Of a stretch of DNA of 64,000 bases, positions 35,207 through 43,726 are shown piece by piece (within the stretch, counting starts at the first letter, position 1; every line of letters begins with the position of its first letter). This stretch comes from Lactococcus sp. dk101 (GTDB taxonomy: Bacteria; Bacillota; Bacilli; Lactobacillales; Streptococcaceae). The stretch covers positions 62,001 through 126,000 of the forward strand of contig NZ_WITI01000003.1 of the NCBI RefSeq assembly GCF_009601055.1, written 5' to 3'. A model generated the notes under the pieces. It saw nothing but the letters and a program-made list of their open reading frames with translations. It was not told the origin of the DNA and did no database searches. A program made the translations under genes and the position numbers.

Positions 35207-35261
35207 ACTTATCCACTGTGGAAAAATAAAAAGCACATCGAAAGATGTGCTTTGTTGATAA
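35101..35261. other. DnaA-box cluster
   Basis: Five DnaA-box-like 9-mers lie in 161 bp: TGTGGATAA (35101, perfect, minus), TTATCCACA (35162, perfect, plus), TTATCCACT (35209), TGTGGAAAA (35217, minus), and TGTTGATAA (35253, minus). The third and fourth form an inverted pair sharing one base. The cluster spans the end of the small membrane protein gene and the gap before ybaB. No dnaA or dnaN is nearby. Confidence 0.6.
35230..35253 (-). terminator. Terminator of ybaB
   Basis: AAAGCACATC, loop GAAA, GATGTGCTTT; on the minus strand it is followed by a T-rich run. It lies within the DnaA-box cluster. Confidence 0.88.
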
Positions 35262-35272
35262 GTCTTAGAAAA

Positions 35273-35572
35273 TTAGAAAGGAAGTCCTTTTGTGAATTTA
35301 CCCATCTTGTCTTCAGTCATTTTTTCGATTTGACCAAGTGCATCGTTGACAGCAGCGATGGTCATTTCTTGCAATGTTTCTGGATCTTCAGGGTCAATCA
35401 CGTCAGCGCTAAAGTTGATTTTGCGCATTTTTTTGTCTCCTGTAAATTCAACTGTAACAAGATCTTGAGCTGATTTACCAGAGAAAACAGTTGCATCGAT
35501 TTCTTCTTTAGATGCTGCCATTTGTTTTTGGAGTTTTTGCGCTTGACGCATCATATTTTGCATGTTCATCAT
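35273..35572 (-). CDS. YbaB/EbfC-family nucleoid-associated protein
   Basis: The 99-residue product begins [18 protein letters not shown] and has [40 protein letters not shown], the fold of YbaB dimers that bind DNA as tweezers. In many bacteria ybaB sits with dnaX and recR, but here it is without them. The DnaA-box cluster lies directly downstream. It starts at ATG 35572 with GAGGTATATTTCATC before it; another ATG follows immediately. Confidence 0.92.
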   Translation of the reverse strand: MMNMQNMMRQAQKLQKQMAASKEEIDATVFSGKSAQDLVTVEFTGDKKMRKINFSADVIDPEDPETLQEMTIAAVNDALGQIEKMTEDKMGKFTKGLPF

Positions 35573-35649
35573 GATGAAATATACCTCTTTATTTTAGTAT
35601 TCGCTTTATATTTTATCATATTTTCTTCGTCAGTGCTGACAGAATTACA

Positions 35650-35799
35650 TTATTTCTTTGGATTGTCTTTTTTATTTAGTTCATTTAAGGCATGGATTTC
35701 TCCAGCCGTTTTTTCTTCATGGCTTATATGACGACTTGCGCCACGATTGAGCAAGAACATGAGAACTAATAAGATTAAAACTATTATCAATAGTAACAC
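35650..35799 (-). CDS. Small single-helix membrane protein
   Basis: A 49-codon open frame starts at GTG 35799 with GGAGG 6 nt before it, the best ribosome-binding site in this interval. The product begins MLLLIIVLILLVLMFLL, one N-terminal membrane helix. It is followed by a basic junction (NRGASRH) and a charged cytoplasmic tail rich in Glu, Asn and Lys. I do not recognise the family. It is divergent from nothing and precedes ybaB on the same strand, about 77 nt away. A single-base variant of the dispersed palindrome (35628-35641) lies between the two genes. Confidence 0.68.
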   Translation of the reverse strand: MLLLIIVLILLVLMFLLNRGASRHISHEEKTAGEIHALNELNKKDNPKK

Positions 35800-35881
35800 A
35801 AATAACCTCCGCTTTTTAATCTATACCTATTTTCTCATTTTTATCTTATATTTCAAAATGATTTGATGGCGTGGAAAAACA

Positions 35882-35909
35882 AAAAAATGCTGAACAATCA
35901 GCATTTTTT
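35882..35909 (-). terminator. Terminator downstream of tRNA-Leu
   Basis: TGCTGA, loop ACAA, TCAGCA with A- and T-runs on both sides, 7 nt beyond the tRNA 3' end. Confidence 0.85.
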
Positions 35910-35915
35910 AAATAG

Positions 35916-36001
35916 TGCGGTGGAAGGGACTTGAACCCTTACAGCCTAAAGCGGCCACAGGATCCTTAATCCTGCGCGTCTGCCAATTCCGCCACCACCG
36001 C
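35916..36001 (-). tRNA. tRNA-Leu (anticodon UAA)
   Basis: An 86-nt cloverleaf with 7-bp acceptor stem GCGGTGG / CCACCGC, discriminator A, anticodon stem CAGGA / TCCTG around loop TTAAGGA region giving anticodon TAA, a long variable arm (class II), and the T-loop GTTCAAGTC. CCA is not encoded. Confidence 0.93.
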
Positions 36002-36058
36002 AAAGCAGTACTTATATATCATACCACTTCTGAGTATCATTTGCAAGTTTTAGCTGCT

Positions 36059-36988
36059 TTATTGGACGGGATTATATTTGTCCATAAAGGCACTGACAGT
36101 GTTTCGGTAAAGTGTTGGGTCAGTTTCAAAAGAACGGGCGTGTTGGGCTCCCTTGACCACCAGTAGTTCTTTTGGTGTACCAGATTTGACTGCGTCATAA
36201 TTTTCATAAACCATTTTTGTTGGCACATAAGTGTCTTTACTTCCGTGAATCAACAAAATAGGAAGTTTATCTTTTTTGAGGGCATCCGTTGATTTCGCAT
36301 CTTGGAAATACCAGCCTTGTCTTATTTTATTTTCTAATGAAACACCATAAACGAGCGGAAATGCGGGGATATTATACGAGGCTTGTGCTTGATAAGTAAT
36401 TTCTTCCCAGACACCACTGTATCCACAGTCCTCAATGATATTTTTTACTGAAGAAGGCAGATTACTTTGATCACTTGCCATCATTACTGTTGCTGCACCC
36501 ATCGATAATCCAAAGAGAGTGATATTGCTGCTTGGTTCTTCTTTAGTTAAGAGATTTGCCCAAGCAATGACGTCTTCCTTGTCATAATAGCCATAACTGA
36601 TGAATTTGCCACCAGAAGCGCCAGCACCGCGATTGTCAGGCATAAGCACATTGTAGCCAAGCTGATGAAACAATTCGCCATATTGTCGCATGTTGCTTTT
36701 GTCTTGGCGGAAGCCATGAACAACAATCACTGTTTTATTTGTCGCCACTTTAGCTGGGACATACCAGGCATCCAGTTTAATGCCATCGGTTGTAATCGTA
36801 CGTTTTGTTTTGGTCAATTTATCAAAGTCAAGAACGAGCGGATAATTCTTGCTTGTTTTAGCCACTTGACTGACAGGTTTGTCATTTCTGATGGCGGCCA
36901 CATTATAGAAATAAAGCGTTGCACCAGTGTCAATAACAACGAGTAAAAGAAAGATTCCAATAATCCATTTGATTAACTTATTTTTCAT
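36059..36988 (-). CDS. Membrane-anchored alpha/beta hydrolase
   Basis: The 309-residue protein has an N-terminal membrane helix (about 5-25) that anchors an extracytoplasmic alpha/beta-hydrolase domain. Visible elements are VVHGFRQDKSN (oxyanion loop), DNRGAGASGG, the nucleophile elbow GLSMGAA, the acid in HGSKDTYVP and the catalytic His in GAQHARS. This resembles the YqkD/Fsh1-like serine hydrolases of Firmicutes. I use ATG 36988 with GGAG in front; a TTG 18 nt upstream is in frame but overlaps that site. Its 3' end is 57 nt from the 5' end of tRNA-Leu on the same strand. Confidence 0.86.
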   Translation of the reverse strand: MKNKLIKWIIGIFLLLVVIDTGATLYFYNVAAIRNDKPVSQVAKTSKNYPLVLDFDKLTKTKRTITTDGIKLDAWYVPAKVATNKTVIVVHGFRQDKSNMRQYGELFHQLGYNVLMPDNRGAGASGGKFISYGYYDKEDVIAWANLLTKEEPSSNITLFGLSMGAATVMMASDQSNLPSSVKNIIEDCGYSGVWEEITYQAQASYNIPAFPLVYGVSLENKIRQGWYFQDAKSTDALKKDKLPILLIHGSKDTYVPTKMVYENYDAVKSGTPKELLVVKGAQHARSFETDPTLYRNTVSAFMDKYNPVQ

Positions 36989-37059
36989 GTCTTCATTATA
37001 CTCCAAAATCTAAAAAATGTGCTAGTTTTACACAGCAAATAAAAAACAAAAAAATAAAA

Positions 37060-37081
37060 CCTCCAACAAGAGTGTTGGAGG
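37060..37081 (-). terminator. Terminator downstream of tRNA-Ser
   Basis: CCTCCAACA, loop AGAG, TGTTGGAGG; the minus-strand 3' side runs into TTTTATTTT. Confidence 0.88.
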
Positions 37082-37121
37082 AAAAAGGAGGACATTCAAA
37101 ATAATTCGATAAAATACTTCA

Positions 37122-37208
37122 AGGAGTCAAGGGGATTTGAACCCCTGCACCGCTTATCACGGTTCGACGGATTTCGAGTCCGTTGCATTACCACTCTGCC
37201 ATGGCTCC
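37122..37208 (-). tRNA. tRNA-Ser (anticodon CGA)
   Basis: An 87-nt class II tRNA: D-arm GGCAGAGTGGTAATGC, anticodon stem ACGGA / TCCGT with loop CTCGAAA (anticodon CGA), a long variable arm, and T-arm AGGGG-TTCAAAT-CCCCT. The acceptor stem GGAGCCA / TGACTCC has a C-A mismatch at the fifth pair, and position 73 reads T rather than the usual G. CCA is not encoded. Confidence 0.9.
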
Positions 37209-37268
37209 AATGCTTTGTAAATATATTATAGCACAGTTCAAAAAAATTGGTTAATATTATAGATGACA

Positions 37269-37334
37269 TGAATTTATATTAAAATGATGAATAAATATTA
37301 AATATTTGACTTTATTATAATTATGCATTACAAT
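37269..37334 (+). promoter_or_regulatory. argG promoter with ARG-box-like repeats
   Basis: TTGACT (37306-37311), 17-bp spacer, TACAAT (37329-37334). Two copies of TGAAT-4 bp-ATT (37269-37280 and 37288-37299, 19 bp apart) lie just upstream and resemble ArgR/AhrC operators (TGAATWWWWATTCA). ArgR control of argG is expected in lactococci. Confidence 0.6.
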
Positions 37335-37368
37335 GCATATATATAGAAAAAACAAAGGAATAAATCAA

Positions 37369-38559
37369 ATGGAAAACAAAAAAGTTGTCTTAGCATACTC
37401 TGGCGGATTGGATACGAGCGTTGCGATTAAATGGTTGGCAGATAAGGGCTTTGATGTCGTTGCGGCATGCATGGACGTTGGAGAAGGAAAAGACTTGAAT
37501 TTTATTCATGACAAGGCTTTGCAAGTTGGCGCAAGTCAATCCATTGTTTTGGATTGTAAAAAAGAATTTTCAGAAATTTTTGTCGGGGCGGCACTCAAAG
37601 GTAATTTGATGTATGAAAATAAATACCCTTTGGTTTCAGCTTTATCTCGTCCATTGATTGCTAAAAAACTGGTTGAGGTGGCTAAAGAAACAGGCGCGTC
37701 TGCGATTGCACATGGTTGCACAGGAAAAGGAAATGACCAAGTCCGCTTTGAAGTCGCTATTCATGCGCTCGCACCGGAGCTTGAAGTGATTGCACCCGTC
37801 CGCGAATGGCACTGGGCACGTGAAGAAGAAATCAATTATGCTGTAGAAAACAATATTCCAATTCCAGCTAACTTGGATAATCCATACTCAATCGACATGA
37901 ACCTTTGGGGACGTGCCATTGAAGCAGGTGTGCTTGAAAATCCATGGAATACCTGTCCAGAAGATGCCTTCTTTATGACCCAATCTGTTGAAGCTGCACC
38001 AGATGAAGCCGAATTTATCGAAATCGAATTTGAAAATGGACTTCCAGTTGCCTTAGATGGCAAAAAAATGCCATTGGATCAGTTGATCAAGCAAGCGAAT
38101 ATTCTTGCAGGTAAACATGGCGTTGGTCGAATTGACCACATTGAAAATCGATTAGTAGGAATTAAGTCACGCGAATTCTATGAATGCCCAGGTGCGATAA
38201 CTTTACTTAAAGCACATAAAGACTTGGAAGATTTGACTTTTGTTCGCGAATTGGCACATTTCAAGCCAGTGATTGAAAATGAATTATCAAATTTGATTTA
38301 CAATGGGCTTTGGTTCAATCCAGCGACACAAGCATTAATTGCCTATCTTGACGAAACTCAAAAAGTAGTCAACGGCATTGTCAAGGTAAAACTATACAAA
38401 GGAAATGCAACACCAGTTGGCCGTAAATCATCAAACTCTTTATACGATGAAAAATTGGCAACTTACACCGTAGCAGATGAATTCGATCAAGCAGCAGCTG
38501 TCGGATTTATCAAGCTTTGGGGTCTTCCAACGCAAGTCAATGCACAAGTCAATAAATAA
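37369..38559 (+). CDS. argG: Argininosuccinate synthase
   Basis: ArgG joins citrulline and aspartate using ATP. The 396-residue protein has the PP-loop AYSGGLDTS (9-17), [13 protein letters not shown], and the C-terminal [10 protein letters not shown] segment; length is normal. The frame is open from 37333, but ATG 37369 ([13 protein letters not shown]) has AAAGGA before it and fits the family. argH follows after a 208-nt structured gap rather than being tightly coupled. Confidence 0.96.
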   Translation: MENKKVVLAYSGGLDTSVAIKWLADKGFDVVAACMDVGEGKDLNFIHDKALQVGASQSIVLDCKKEFSEIFVGAALKGNLMYENKYPLVSALSRPLIAKKLVEVAKETGASAIAHGCTGKGNDQVRFEVAIHALAPELEVIAPVREWHWAREEEINYAVENNIPIPANLDNPYSIDMNLWGRAIEAGVLENPWNTCPEDAFFMTQSVEAAPDEAEFIEIEFENGLPVALDGKKMPLDQLIKQANILAGKHGVGRIDHIENRLVGIKSREFYECPGAITLLKAHKDLEDLTFVRELAHFKPVIENELSNLIYNGLWFNPATQALIAYLDETQKVVNGIVKVKLYKGNATPVGRKSSNSLYDEKLATYTVADEFDQAAAVGFIKLWGLPTQVNAQVNK

Positions 38560-38767
38560 GAAACTTCAATTAAGGTAAACAGTGAGTTGCTATTGAAAAA
38601 TGAGAAGGGCTAAGAATTCTGTGATTTTAGTCATTCTATAAAATGAGCTGTGCGTCAGCTCTAACCAACTAAAACAAATTTAGTTGATTCGGTATAATAA
38701 TGGATGAGCGAGGTCAGAGAGCCCCGCTACCGTTTTTTTTAGACAATTTAATCATAACGAGGTAAAA
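38560..38767 (+). promoter_or_regulatory. Structured argG-argH intergenic region
   Basis: No gene is seen in these 208 bases. They contain three successive hairpins: GAGCTG / CAGCTC (about 38644-38660), CAACTAAA / TTTAGTTG (about 38668-38687), and a GC-rich GCGAGG / CCCCGC stem followed by eight T residues (about 38708-38740). A TATAAT (about 38693) precedes the last hairpin. The region could be a leader with a terminator, or a very short RNA ended by that terminator. Confidence 0.45.
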
Positions 38768-40147
38768 ATGGTAGAAAAACTTTGGGGCGGTCGTTTTGAA
38801 CAAGCCCTTGATAAACAAACTGAAGAATTTGGTGCCTCTATAAAATTTGAACAAAGATTGGCTCCGTTTGATTTGCAAGGCTCACTTGCCCATGTTAAAA
38901 TGCTTGGGCAAACGGGAATTGTCAGTAAAGATGAAGCTGAAAAAATTGCAAGTGGCTTGAAAGTGGTAGAAGAAAAACTGGTTGATGGTGCAATCGAATT
39001 TAAGATGGAAAATGAAGATATTCATATGAACATGGAGTCTTATTTACACGAAGCGATTGGACCTGTTGCTGGGAAATTGCACACTGCACGTTCTCGAAAT
39101 GATCAAGTTGCAACGGATATGCACTTATATCTCAAGTCAGTCTTGAATGACGTTCTGTCAGAGCTGACAGCACTTCGTCAGACACTTGTAAACTTAGCTG
39201 TCAACCAAGTTGACACGATTATGCCAGGTTATACGCATTTGCAGCATGCACAACCCATCAGTTTTGGACAACACTTGATGGCATATTATCAAATGTTTAC
39301 AAGGGATTATGAACGTTTTGAGTTCAATGTCAAGCATACGGATATGAACCCATTAGGCAGCGCAGCGCTTGCAGGAACAACTTTTCCGATTGACAGAAAG
39401 TTGACAACAAGTTTACTCGGCTTTGCAAAACCATACGCTAATAGCATGGACGCAGTTTCTGATCGTGATTTTATCTTGGAATTTCTTTCAAATGGAAGTC
39501 TCTTGATGATGCACTTGTCTCGTTTTTGTGAAGAAATACTCTTGTGGTGCTCAAATGAATTTAAGTTTGTCAGCTTGTCAGACGCCTATTCAACCGGATC
39601 GTCTATCATGCCACAAAAGAAAAATCCAGATATGGCAGAACTTATTCGCGGAAAAACAGGACGCGTTTACGGGAATCTGTTTGGACTTCTGACGGTCATG
39701 AAAGGTTTACCATTGGCTTACAATAAAGATTTACAGGAAGATAAAGAAGGCATGTTTGACACAGCGGATACGATTTTGACCGCTTTGTCAGTGATGACAG
39801 GAATGTTGTCAACCATGACTGTCAACGCAGAAATCATGGAAAAATCAACGCAAGAAGACTTTTCAAACGCGACAGAGTTGGCAGATTATTTGGCGAGCAA
39901 AGGGCTTCCATTCCGTCAGGCTCATGAAATTGTCGGCAAATTAGTGCTTGATTGTACGAAAAAAGGCATATATTTGCAGGACGTCAGTTTGGCTGAGTAC
40001 AAAGCCTTGTCAGAGCTGATAGAAGCGGATATTTATGATGATTTACAATCCAAAACAGCAGTCGCAAGACGAACGTCTTTAGGCGGCACTGGATTTGAGT
40101 CAGTCAAGTCTCAAATTCAAGCAGCGCAAGCAGATCTTGATAAATAA
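38768..40147 (+). CDS. argH: Argininosuccinate lyase
   Basis: ArgH splits argininosuccinate into arginine and fumarate. The 459-residue protein has [52 protein letters not shown] and the fumarase-superfamily signature [12 protein letters not shown] (around residue 280). ACGAGG precedes the ATG. A copy of the dispersed palindrome encodes VLSELTAL (39155-39170), and a one-base variant encodes ALSELIEA (40008-40021). Confidence 0.96.
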   Translation: MVEKLWGGRFEQALDKQTEEFGASIKFEQRLAPFDLQGSLAHVKMLGQTGIVSKDEAEKIASGLKVVEEKLVDGAIEFKMENEDIHMNMESYLHEAIGPVAGKLHTARSRNDQVATDMHLYLKSVLNDVLSELTALRQTLVNLAVNQVDTIMPGYTHLQHAQPISFGQHLMAYYQMFTRDYERFEFNVKHTDMNPLGSAALAGTTFPIDRKLTTSLLGFAKPYANSMDAVSDRDFILEFLSNGSLLMMHLSRFCEEILLWCSNEFKFVSLSDAYSTGSSIMPQKKNPDMAELIRGKTGRVYGNLFGLLTVMKGLPLAYNKDLQEDKEGMFDTADTILTALSVMTGMLSTMTVNAEIMEKSTQEDFSNATELADYLASKGLPFRQAHEIVGKLVLDCTKKGIYLQDVSLAEYKALSELIEADIYDDLQSKTAVARRTSLGGTGFESVKSQIQAAQADLDK

Positions 40148-40156
40148 ACATCGTGT

Positions 40157-40188
40157 GAGTGGACTTTTGTCTGCTCATTTTATTTTTT
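40157..40188 (+). terminator. Terminator of argH
   Basis: GAGTGGAC, loop TTTT, GTCTGCTC (8 bp with G-U pairs), followed by ATTTTATTTTTT. Confidence 0.75.
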
Positions 40189-40341
40189 AGCGGGTCGAAT
40201 TGACAATTTACTAACTTCTGTAGTGGATTTGTTATCAAAAATAGATTGAAAAATAGTCCAAATAGTTTTATACTTAAGGTATTATTCAAAAATTAAAATT
40301 TGTTTGCTATTGATTTTACATCAAACGAAAGAAAGATTAAA

Positions 40342-40914
40342 ATGACTAGAATTGCATTAACTCAAGAAAAAATAGTCCTTGCGACGATTGATTTAGCAGA
40401 GAAGATTGGCCTATCAAATGTTAGTTTTCCAAGATTAGCAGAATATTTTGATATCAAGGCGCCATCGCTTTATAATCATTTCAAAAACATGGAAGAAGTG
40501 CGTGTGGCGACGGCTGTTTATGTCCACCGTATTCTTAATCATGAATTGACACAATCCATGATTGCTAAAAATCCCGTTGATGCTTTGCGGGCTTATGCAG
40601 AAAGCTACAAGGCGTTTGCGGATGAATACTCAGCGGTTTACGAATTGATTAACATGATTCGTCAAACAAAAAATGAGGAATTGGTAAGTCTTTCTGATGA
40701 AAATATTAAATTACTTATCAGAAGTTTAGAAAATCTTAATTTGCCAAAAGACGAAATACTGAATAAGAGCAGAATGTTCCGTTCATCATTGCACGGTTTT
40801 ATTACCTTGTCCCAACTTGGCTACTTTATAAATGGGGCAGCTACAAAAGAAGAATCGTTTGATTATATGGTTAACGAATTGATTTCGCCACTTAAAATGG
40901 ACAAATCAGAATAA
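40342..40914 (+). CDS. TetR-family transcriptional regulator
   Basis: The 190-residue protein begins MTRIALTQEKIVLATIDLAEKIG and has the TetR helix-turn-helix (FPRLAEYFDIKAPSLYNHFKNMEEV, about 27-51). The C-terminal ligand domain contains ALRAYAESYKAFADEYSAVYEL and MFRSSLHGFITLSQLGYF, typical of the WHG-type TetR C-terminal domain. Its frame is open from 40300; ATG 40342 with GAAAG in front fits the family start. No divergently transcribed target gene is adjacent, so the regulated gene is unknown. Confidence 0.88.
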   Translation: MTRIALTQEKIVLATIDLAEKIGLSNVSFPRLAEYFDIKAPSLYNHFKNMEEVRVATAVYVHRILNHELTQSMIAKNPVDALRAYAESYKAFADEYSAVYELINMIRQTKNEELVSLSDENIKLLIRSLENLNLPKDEILNKSRMFRSSLHGFITLSQLGYFINGAATKEESFDYMVNELISPLKMDKSE

Positions 40915-41014
40915 GAAAGCACTTGATATTAAACCGTTTTCATTTTAGCTAGTGACATTTGGCTAACTTTATGATAAAATTGAATACGGTAATTTCAGGA
41001 TGGAGGAGAGTGGC

Positions 41015-41368
41015 TTGGCTATAAAAAAAGAATATCGTGTAAAGCGCTCAAAGGATTTTGACCAAATCTTTACAGCAAAACATAGCTTCGCCAATCGTAA
41101 GTTTGTTGTCTATACACTGAATACAGAACAAAAACATTATCGAGTAGGGATTTCGGTCAGCAAAAAGCTGGGACATGCGGTTGTACGCAATCGAGTTAAA
41201 AGATTGATTCGACATGCTGTTGCAGAGTTTTCACCAAATATTGAAAAGGTGGATTTTGTCATTATTGCAAGATCCGGTGTTCAAGACTTAACCTTTGAAG
41301 AAGTAAAGAAAAATCTCAAACATGTTTTGAAATTATCAAATATCTACGTAGATGGAGAAATTGATTGA
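41015..41368 (+). CDS. rnpA: Ribonuclease P protein component
   Basis: The protein subunit of RNase P, which matures tRNA 5' ends. The 117-residue product begins [15 protein letters not shown] and has the RNR motif [17 protein letters not shown] choose TTG 41015, 6 nt after GGAGGAG; an upstream in-frame ATG at 41000 overlaps that ribosome-binding site. Its stop overlaps the yidC start by 4 nt (TTGA). The order rnpA-yidC-jag-rpmH is a rearranged form of the usual rpmH-rnpA-yidC-jag cluster. Confidence 0.95.
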   Translation: MAIKKEYRVKRSKDFDQIFTAKHSFANRKFVVYTLNTEQKHYRVGISVSKKLGHAVVRNRVKRLIRHAVAEFSPNIEKVDFVIIARSGVQDLTFEEVKKNLKHVLKLSNIYVDGEID

Positions 41369-42177
41369 AAAAGAAAATCGCTTTGCTCTCAATGGCTGCT
41401 AGTTCATTGCTTCTCCTTACAGCTTGTGGAACAACTGCTGTAACGAGTTCATCGACTAACCTTTGGGAACAAATTGTATATGGCTTTGCGCAAGTGATTC
41501 GATTCTTGTCTCTTGGCGGATTAACTGGTGTTGGTATTATCTTATTCACAATTATTATTCGTGCAGTATTGCTGCCTTTGATGAATATTCAGATTAAATC
41601 TAGTCAAAAGATGCAAGAAGTTCAACCTGAAATTAAGAAAATTCAGTTGAAATATCCGGGTAAAGACCGTGAATCACGGATGCTTGTGCAAGAAGAAACG
41701 CAAAAACTTTATGCAGAAAACAAGATTAATCCATACATGGGTTGTCTGCCTTTACTTATCCAAATGCCTGTACTTTGGGCATTGTATCAAGCATTATCAA
41801 GAGTAGATTTCCTTAAACATGGAACATTCTTGTGGTTTGATATTGGAGCAAAAGATCCAACCTTCATTTTACCAATCTTAGCAGCCTTGTTTACATTCTT
41901 GAGTTCTTATCTCATGATGAAATCAAATCCTGAAAAGAACATGATGACGACATCAATGACCTACCTTATGCCAGTCATGATTTTCATTTTTGCTGTTAAC
42001 ATTGCATCTGGTATCGCCCTTTACTGGGTTGTTTCCAACGCCTTCCAAGTTTTCCAAACAATGTTGATTGCAAATCCATGGAAGATTATTGCAGCGCGAG
42101 AATCAAAAGTTCAAGCTCAAAGAGACAAAGAAAAAGCACGCGAACGTGCAATGAAAAAAGCTAAAAAGAAAAAATAA
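41365..42177 (+). CDS. yidC: Membrane protein insertase YidC/OxaA (lipoprotein)
   Basis: The 270-residue protein has a lipoprotein signal ending LLLTAC-G (lipid-carrying Cys21). Five membrane helices follow. The conserved cores are [21 protein letters not shown] with the groove Arg (IIIRAV), and [20 protein letters not shown]. The C-terminal tail is basic ([16 protein letters not shown]), as in ribosome-contacting YidC2/OxaA2 proteins. The start TTG 41365 overlaps the rnpA stop. Confidence 0.95.
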   Translation: MKKKIALLSMAASSLLLLTACGTTAVTSSSTNLWEQIVYGFAQVIRFLSLGGLTGVGIILFTIIIRAVLLPLMNIQIKSSQKMQEVQPEIKKIQLKYPGKDRESRMLVQEETQKLYAENKINPYMGCLPLLIQMPVLWALYQALSRVDFLKHGTFLWFDIGAKDPTFILPILAALFTFLSSYLMMKSNPEKNMMTTSMTYLMPVMIFIFAVNIASGIALYWVVSNAFQVFQTMLIANPWKIIAARESKVQAQRDKEKARERAMKKAKKKK

Positions 42178-42311
42178 AAGTTTTTTTGAGATTAAGCAAA
42201 GATGTTTCGAAAATTTTAATTCATTTTTGTAAGTAAATAAAAAAATTTCGATGGACAGGTCCATTGGCTTTTGGTTCAATGGGCAAAAATAATATACAGG
42301 AGTAGTTAATT

Positions 42312-43250
42312 ATGGCTATTTTTACTGGTGAAACAGTCGATGACGCGATTGAGCGTGGACTGAATAGATTAGGAATTAAACGTGAAAACTCACATGTTCA
42401 CGTTGTGCAAAAAGAAAAGAAGGGCTTCTTGGGCTTTGGAAAAAAACGTGCCAAAGTAGAAATCGAAGCCATTCAAGAAGAAACCGTACGTAAAGCCGAT
42501 CATTTGGCTGAACGTGGGGTTGTAAACGCTGATTTAGGTGTTCCCAAAGCAAAATCTGCGATGGATGCAACGCTTGAATTGAGCCAAATCGTCAAGGCGG
42601 TTCGTGCTGCTGAACGCGAAAAAAATGGTGAAATCACAGAAGCTGAACGCAATGCAATTATTGAGTCAGCTAAGAAAACAGTTGTTCAAAACACTCAAAC
42701 GAGCGAATTGTCAAATGTTGTTGAAGCTGTGAAAGAAGAAATTCAACAAGCAGATAGCCCTAAACCAGCAGCACCAAAAACAGTTAAAAAATCTGAAAAT
42801 GATTCTGAAATCATTTCTAAAATTTCAAATTATTTGATTGCCATTACTGATGGTATGGGGATTGAGACAGGTGTTGCTGTCAGCACTGACGGAAATCTGA
42901 CGGTCTTCAATTTGAATTCAGACCATGATGCTTTACTTATCGGTAAGCATGGCAAGATTTTGCAAAGTTTGCAAGTCCTTGCTAAAGCTTATGCGAACAG
43001 CATTTTGAATACCCGTATGAACATCGCTGTTAACGTTGGTGATTATCACGAAAAGCGCAAAGCTTACATTGTAAGCCTTGCTCATCGTGCCGCTGAACGC
43101 GCCCGTGGTGGCGAAACAGTCTATATCAACGACTTGCAATCAAACGAACGTAAAATCGTTCATACCATCATTTCACAAGAACATGGTGTGGCCAGCCATT
43201 CGGAAGGTCAAGAATTTAATCGCTATATTGTTGTGACTAAAGGAATTTAA
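42312..43250 (+). CDS. jag: RNA-binding protein Jag/KhpB
   Basis: The 312-residue protein has the Jag-N domain (MAIFTGETVDDAIERGLNRLG with KKGFLGFGKKRAKVEI), a variable charged linker (about 60-160), a KH-like domain with LIGKHGKILQSLQVL, and a C-terminal R3H domain (RAAERARGGETVYINDL, ERKIVHTIISQE). In streptococci KhpB works with KhpA in RNA binding and cell elongation. It is separated from yidC by 134 nt holding a CCATTG / CAATGG hairpin (about 42261-42285). A one-base palindrome variant lies at 42878. Confidence 0.93.
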   Translation: MAIFTGETVDDAIERGLNRLGIKRENSHVHVVQKEKKGFLGFGKKRAKVEIEAIQEETVRKADHLAERGVVNADLGVPKAKSAMDATLELSQIVKAVRAAEREKNGEITEAERNAIIESAKKTVVQNTQTSELSNVVEAVKEEIQQADSPKPAAPKTVKKSENDSEIISKISNYLIAITDGMGIETGVAVSTDGNLTVFNLNSDHDALLIGKHGKILQSLQVLAKAYANSILNTRMNIAVNVGDYHEKRKAYIVSLAHRAAERARGGETVYINDLQSNERKIVHTIISQEHGVASHSEGQEFNRYIVVTKGI

Positions 43251-43252
43251 AC

Positions 43253-43419
43253 TTGACAAATGATTGCTGATAGTGTAAACTTGTAAGGTATGCTTTTTTA
43301 GGAAAGCGAAAATCAAGAATGAAAGGAACACCGCATCATCGGTGGAGCTACTTTCAACTCGAGTCTAGCCATTTTTGGTGATGATGAGTGTTTAAGTGAA
43401 GTAGCCCAGGGACTAAATA
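43253..43419 (+). promoter_or_regulatory. rpmH promoter and pseudoknot-capable leader
   Basis: TTGACA (43253-43258) and TAAACT (43276-43281) with a 17-bp spacer give a leader of about 130 nt. In it CACCG / CGGTG form a local hairpin (43329-43344). CATCATC (43334-43340) can instead pair with GATGATG (43380-43386), while GCTACTT (43347-43353) pairs with AAGTAGC (43399-43405). The last two pairings cross, an H-type pseudoknot. The second stem ends directly before the ribosome-binding site CAGGGAC. Confidence 0.5.
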
Positions 43420-43554
43420 ATGAAACGTACTTACCAACCACATAAAAAACCTCGTAAGACTACTCACGGATTCCGTGCTCGTATGGCAACTAAAAATGGC
43501 CGTCGTGTCCTCGCAGCTCGTCGTCGCAAAGGACGTGCTTCACTTACAGTTTAA
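43420..43554 (+). CDS. rpmH: 50S ribosomal protein L34
   Basis: The 44-residue product [16 protein letters not shown]... continues with [23 protein letters not shown] and ends SLTV, standard L34. It is too short for most gene tables, but every conserved residue is present. The ribosome-binding site is weak (CAGGGAC, 8 nt before the ATG) and is preceded by a folded leader. It stands apart from rnpA, which is 2.4 kb upstream. A hairpin ACGGAT / ATCCGT and then a strong terminator follow. Confidence 0.96.
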   Translation: MKRTYQPHKKPRKTTHGFRARMATKNGRRVLAARRRKGRASLTV

Positions 43555-43615
43555 TCAAGATTAATTCTCGATTAAAGCTACGGATAAAAAATCCGTTGTA
43601 AAAATGTAAATGACA

Positions 43616-43640
43616 AAAACCAGCTTAAGCTGGTTTTTTT
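43616..43640 (+). terminator. Terminator of rpmH
   Basis: AAAACCAG / CTGGTTTT around CTTAAG, followed by more T residues. Confidence 0.88.
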
Positions 43641-43726
43641 GTCTTTCAAAATCTAAATTTTTCAATAGTTAACCGTTTTCAAAAACTGTGCTATAATAAA
43701 GCTAGAAAAAATAAGGAGAATTAGTT

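Noticed and set aside
37565-37579. AATTTTCAGAAATTT, CodY-box-like, inside argG
   Set aside because: Deep in coding sequence and AT-rich codons explain it; no sign of a promoter there.
41000-41014. Upstream ATG start for rnpA
   Set aside because: It overlaps the GGAGGAG site that serves TTG 41015, whose product begins like other lactococcal RnpA proteins.
43274-43283. TGTAAACTTG as a member of the rarA-type operator family
   Set aside because: At this place it overlaps the -10 of the rpmH promoter, so the match is sufficiently explained.
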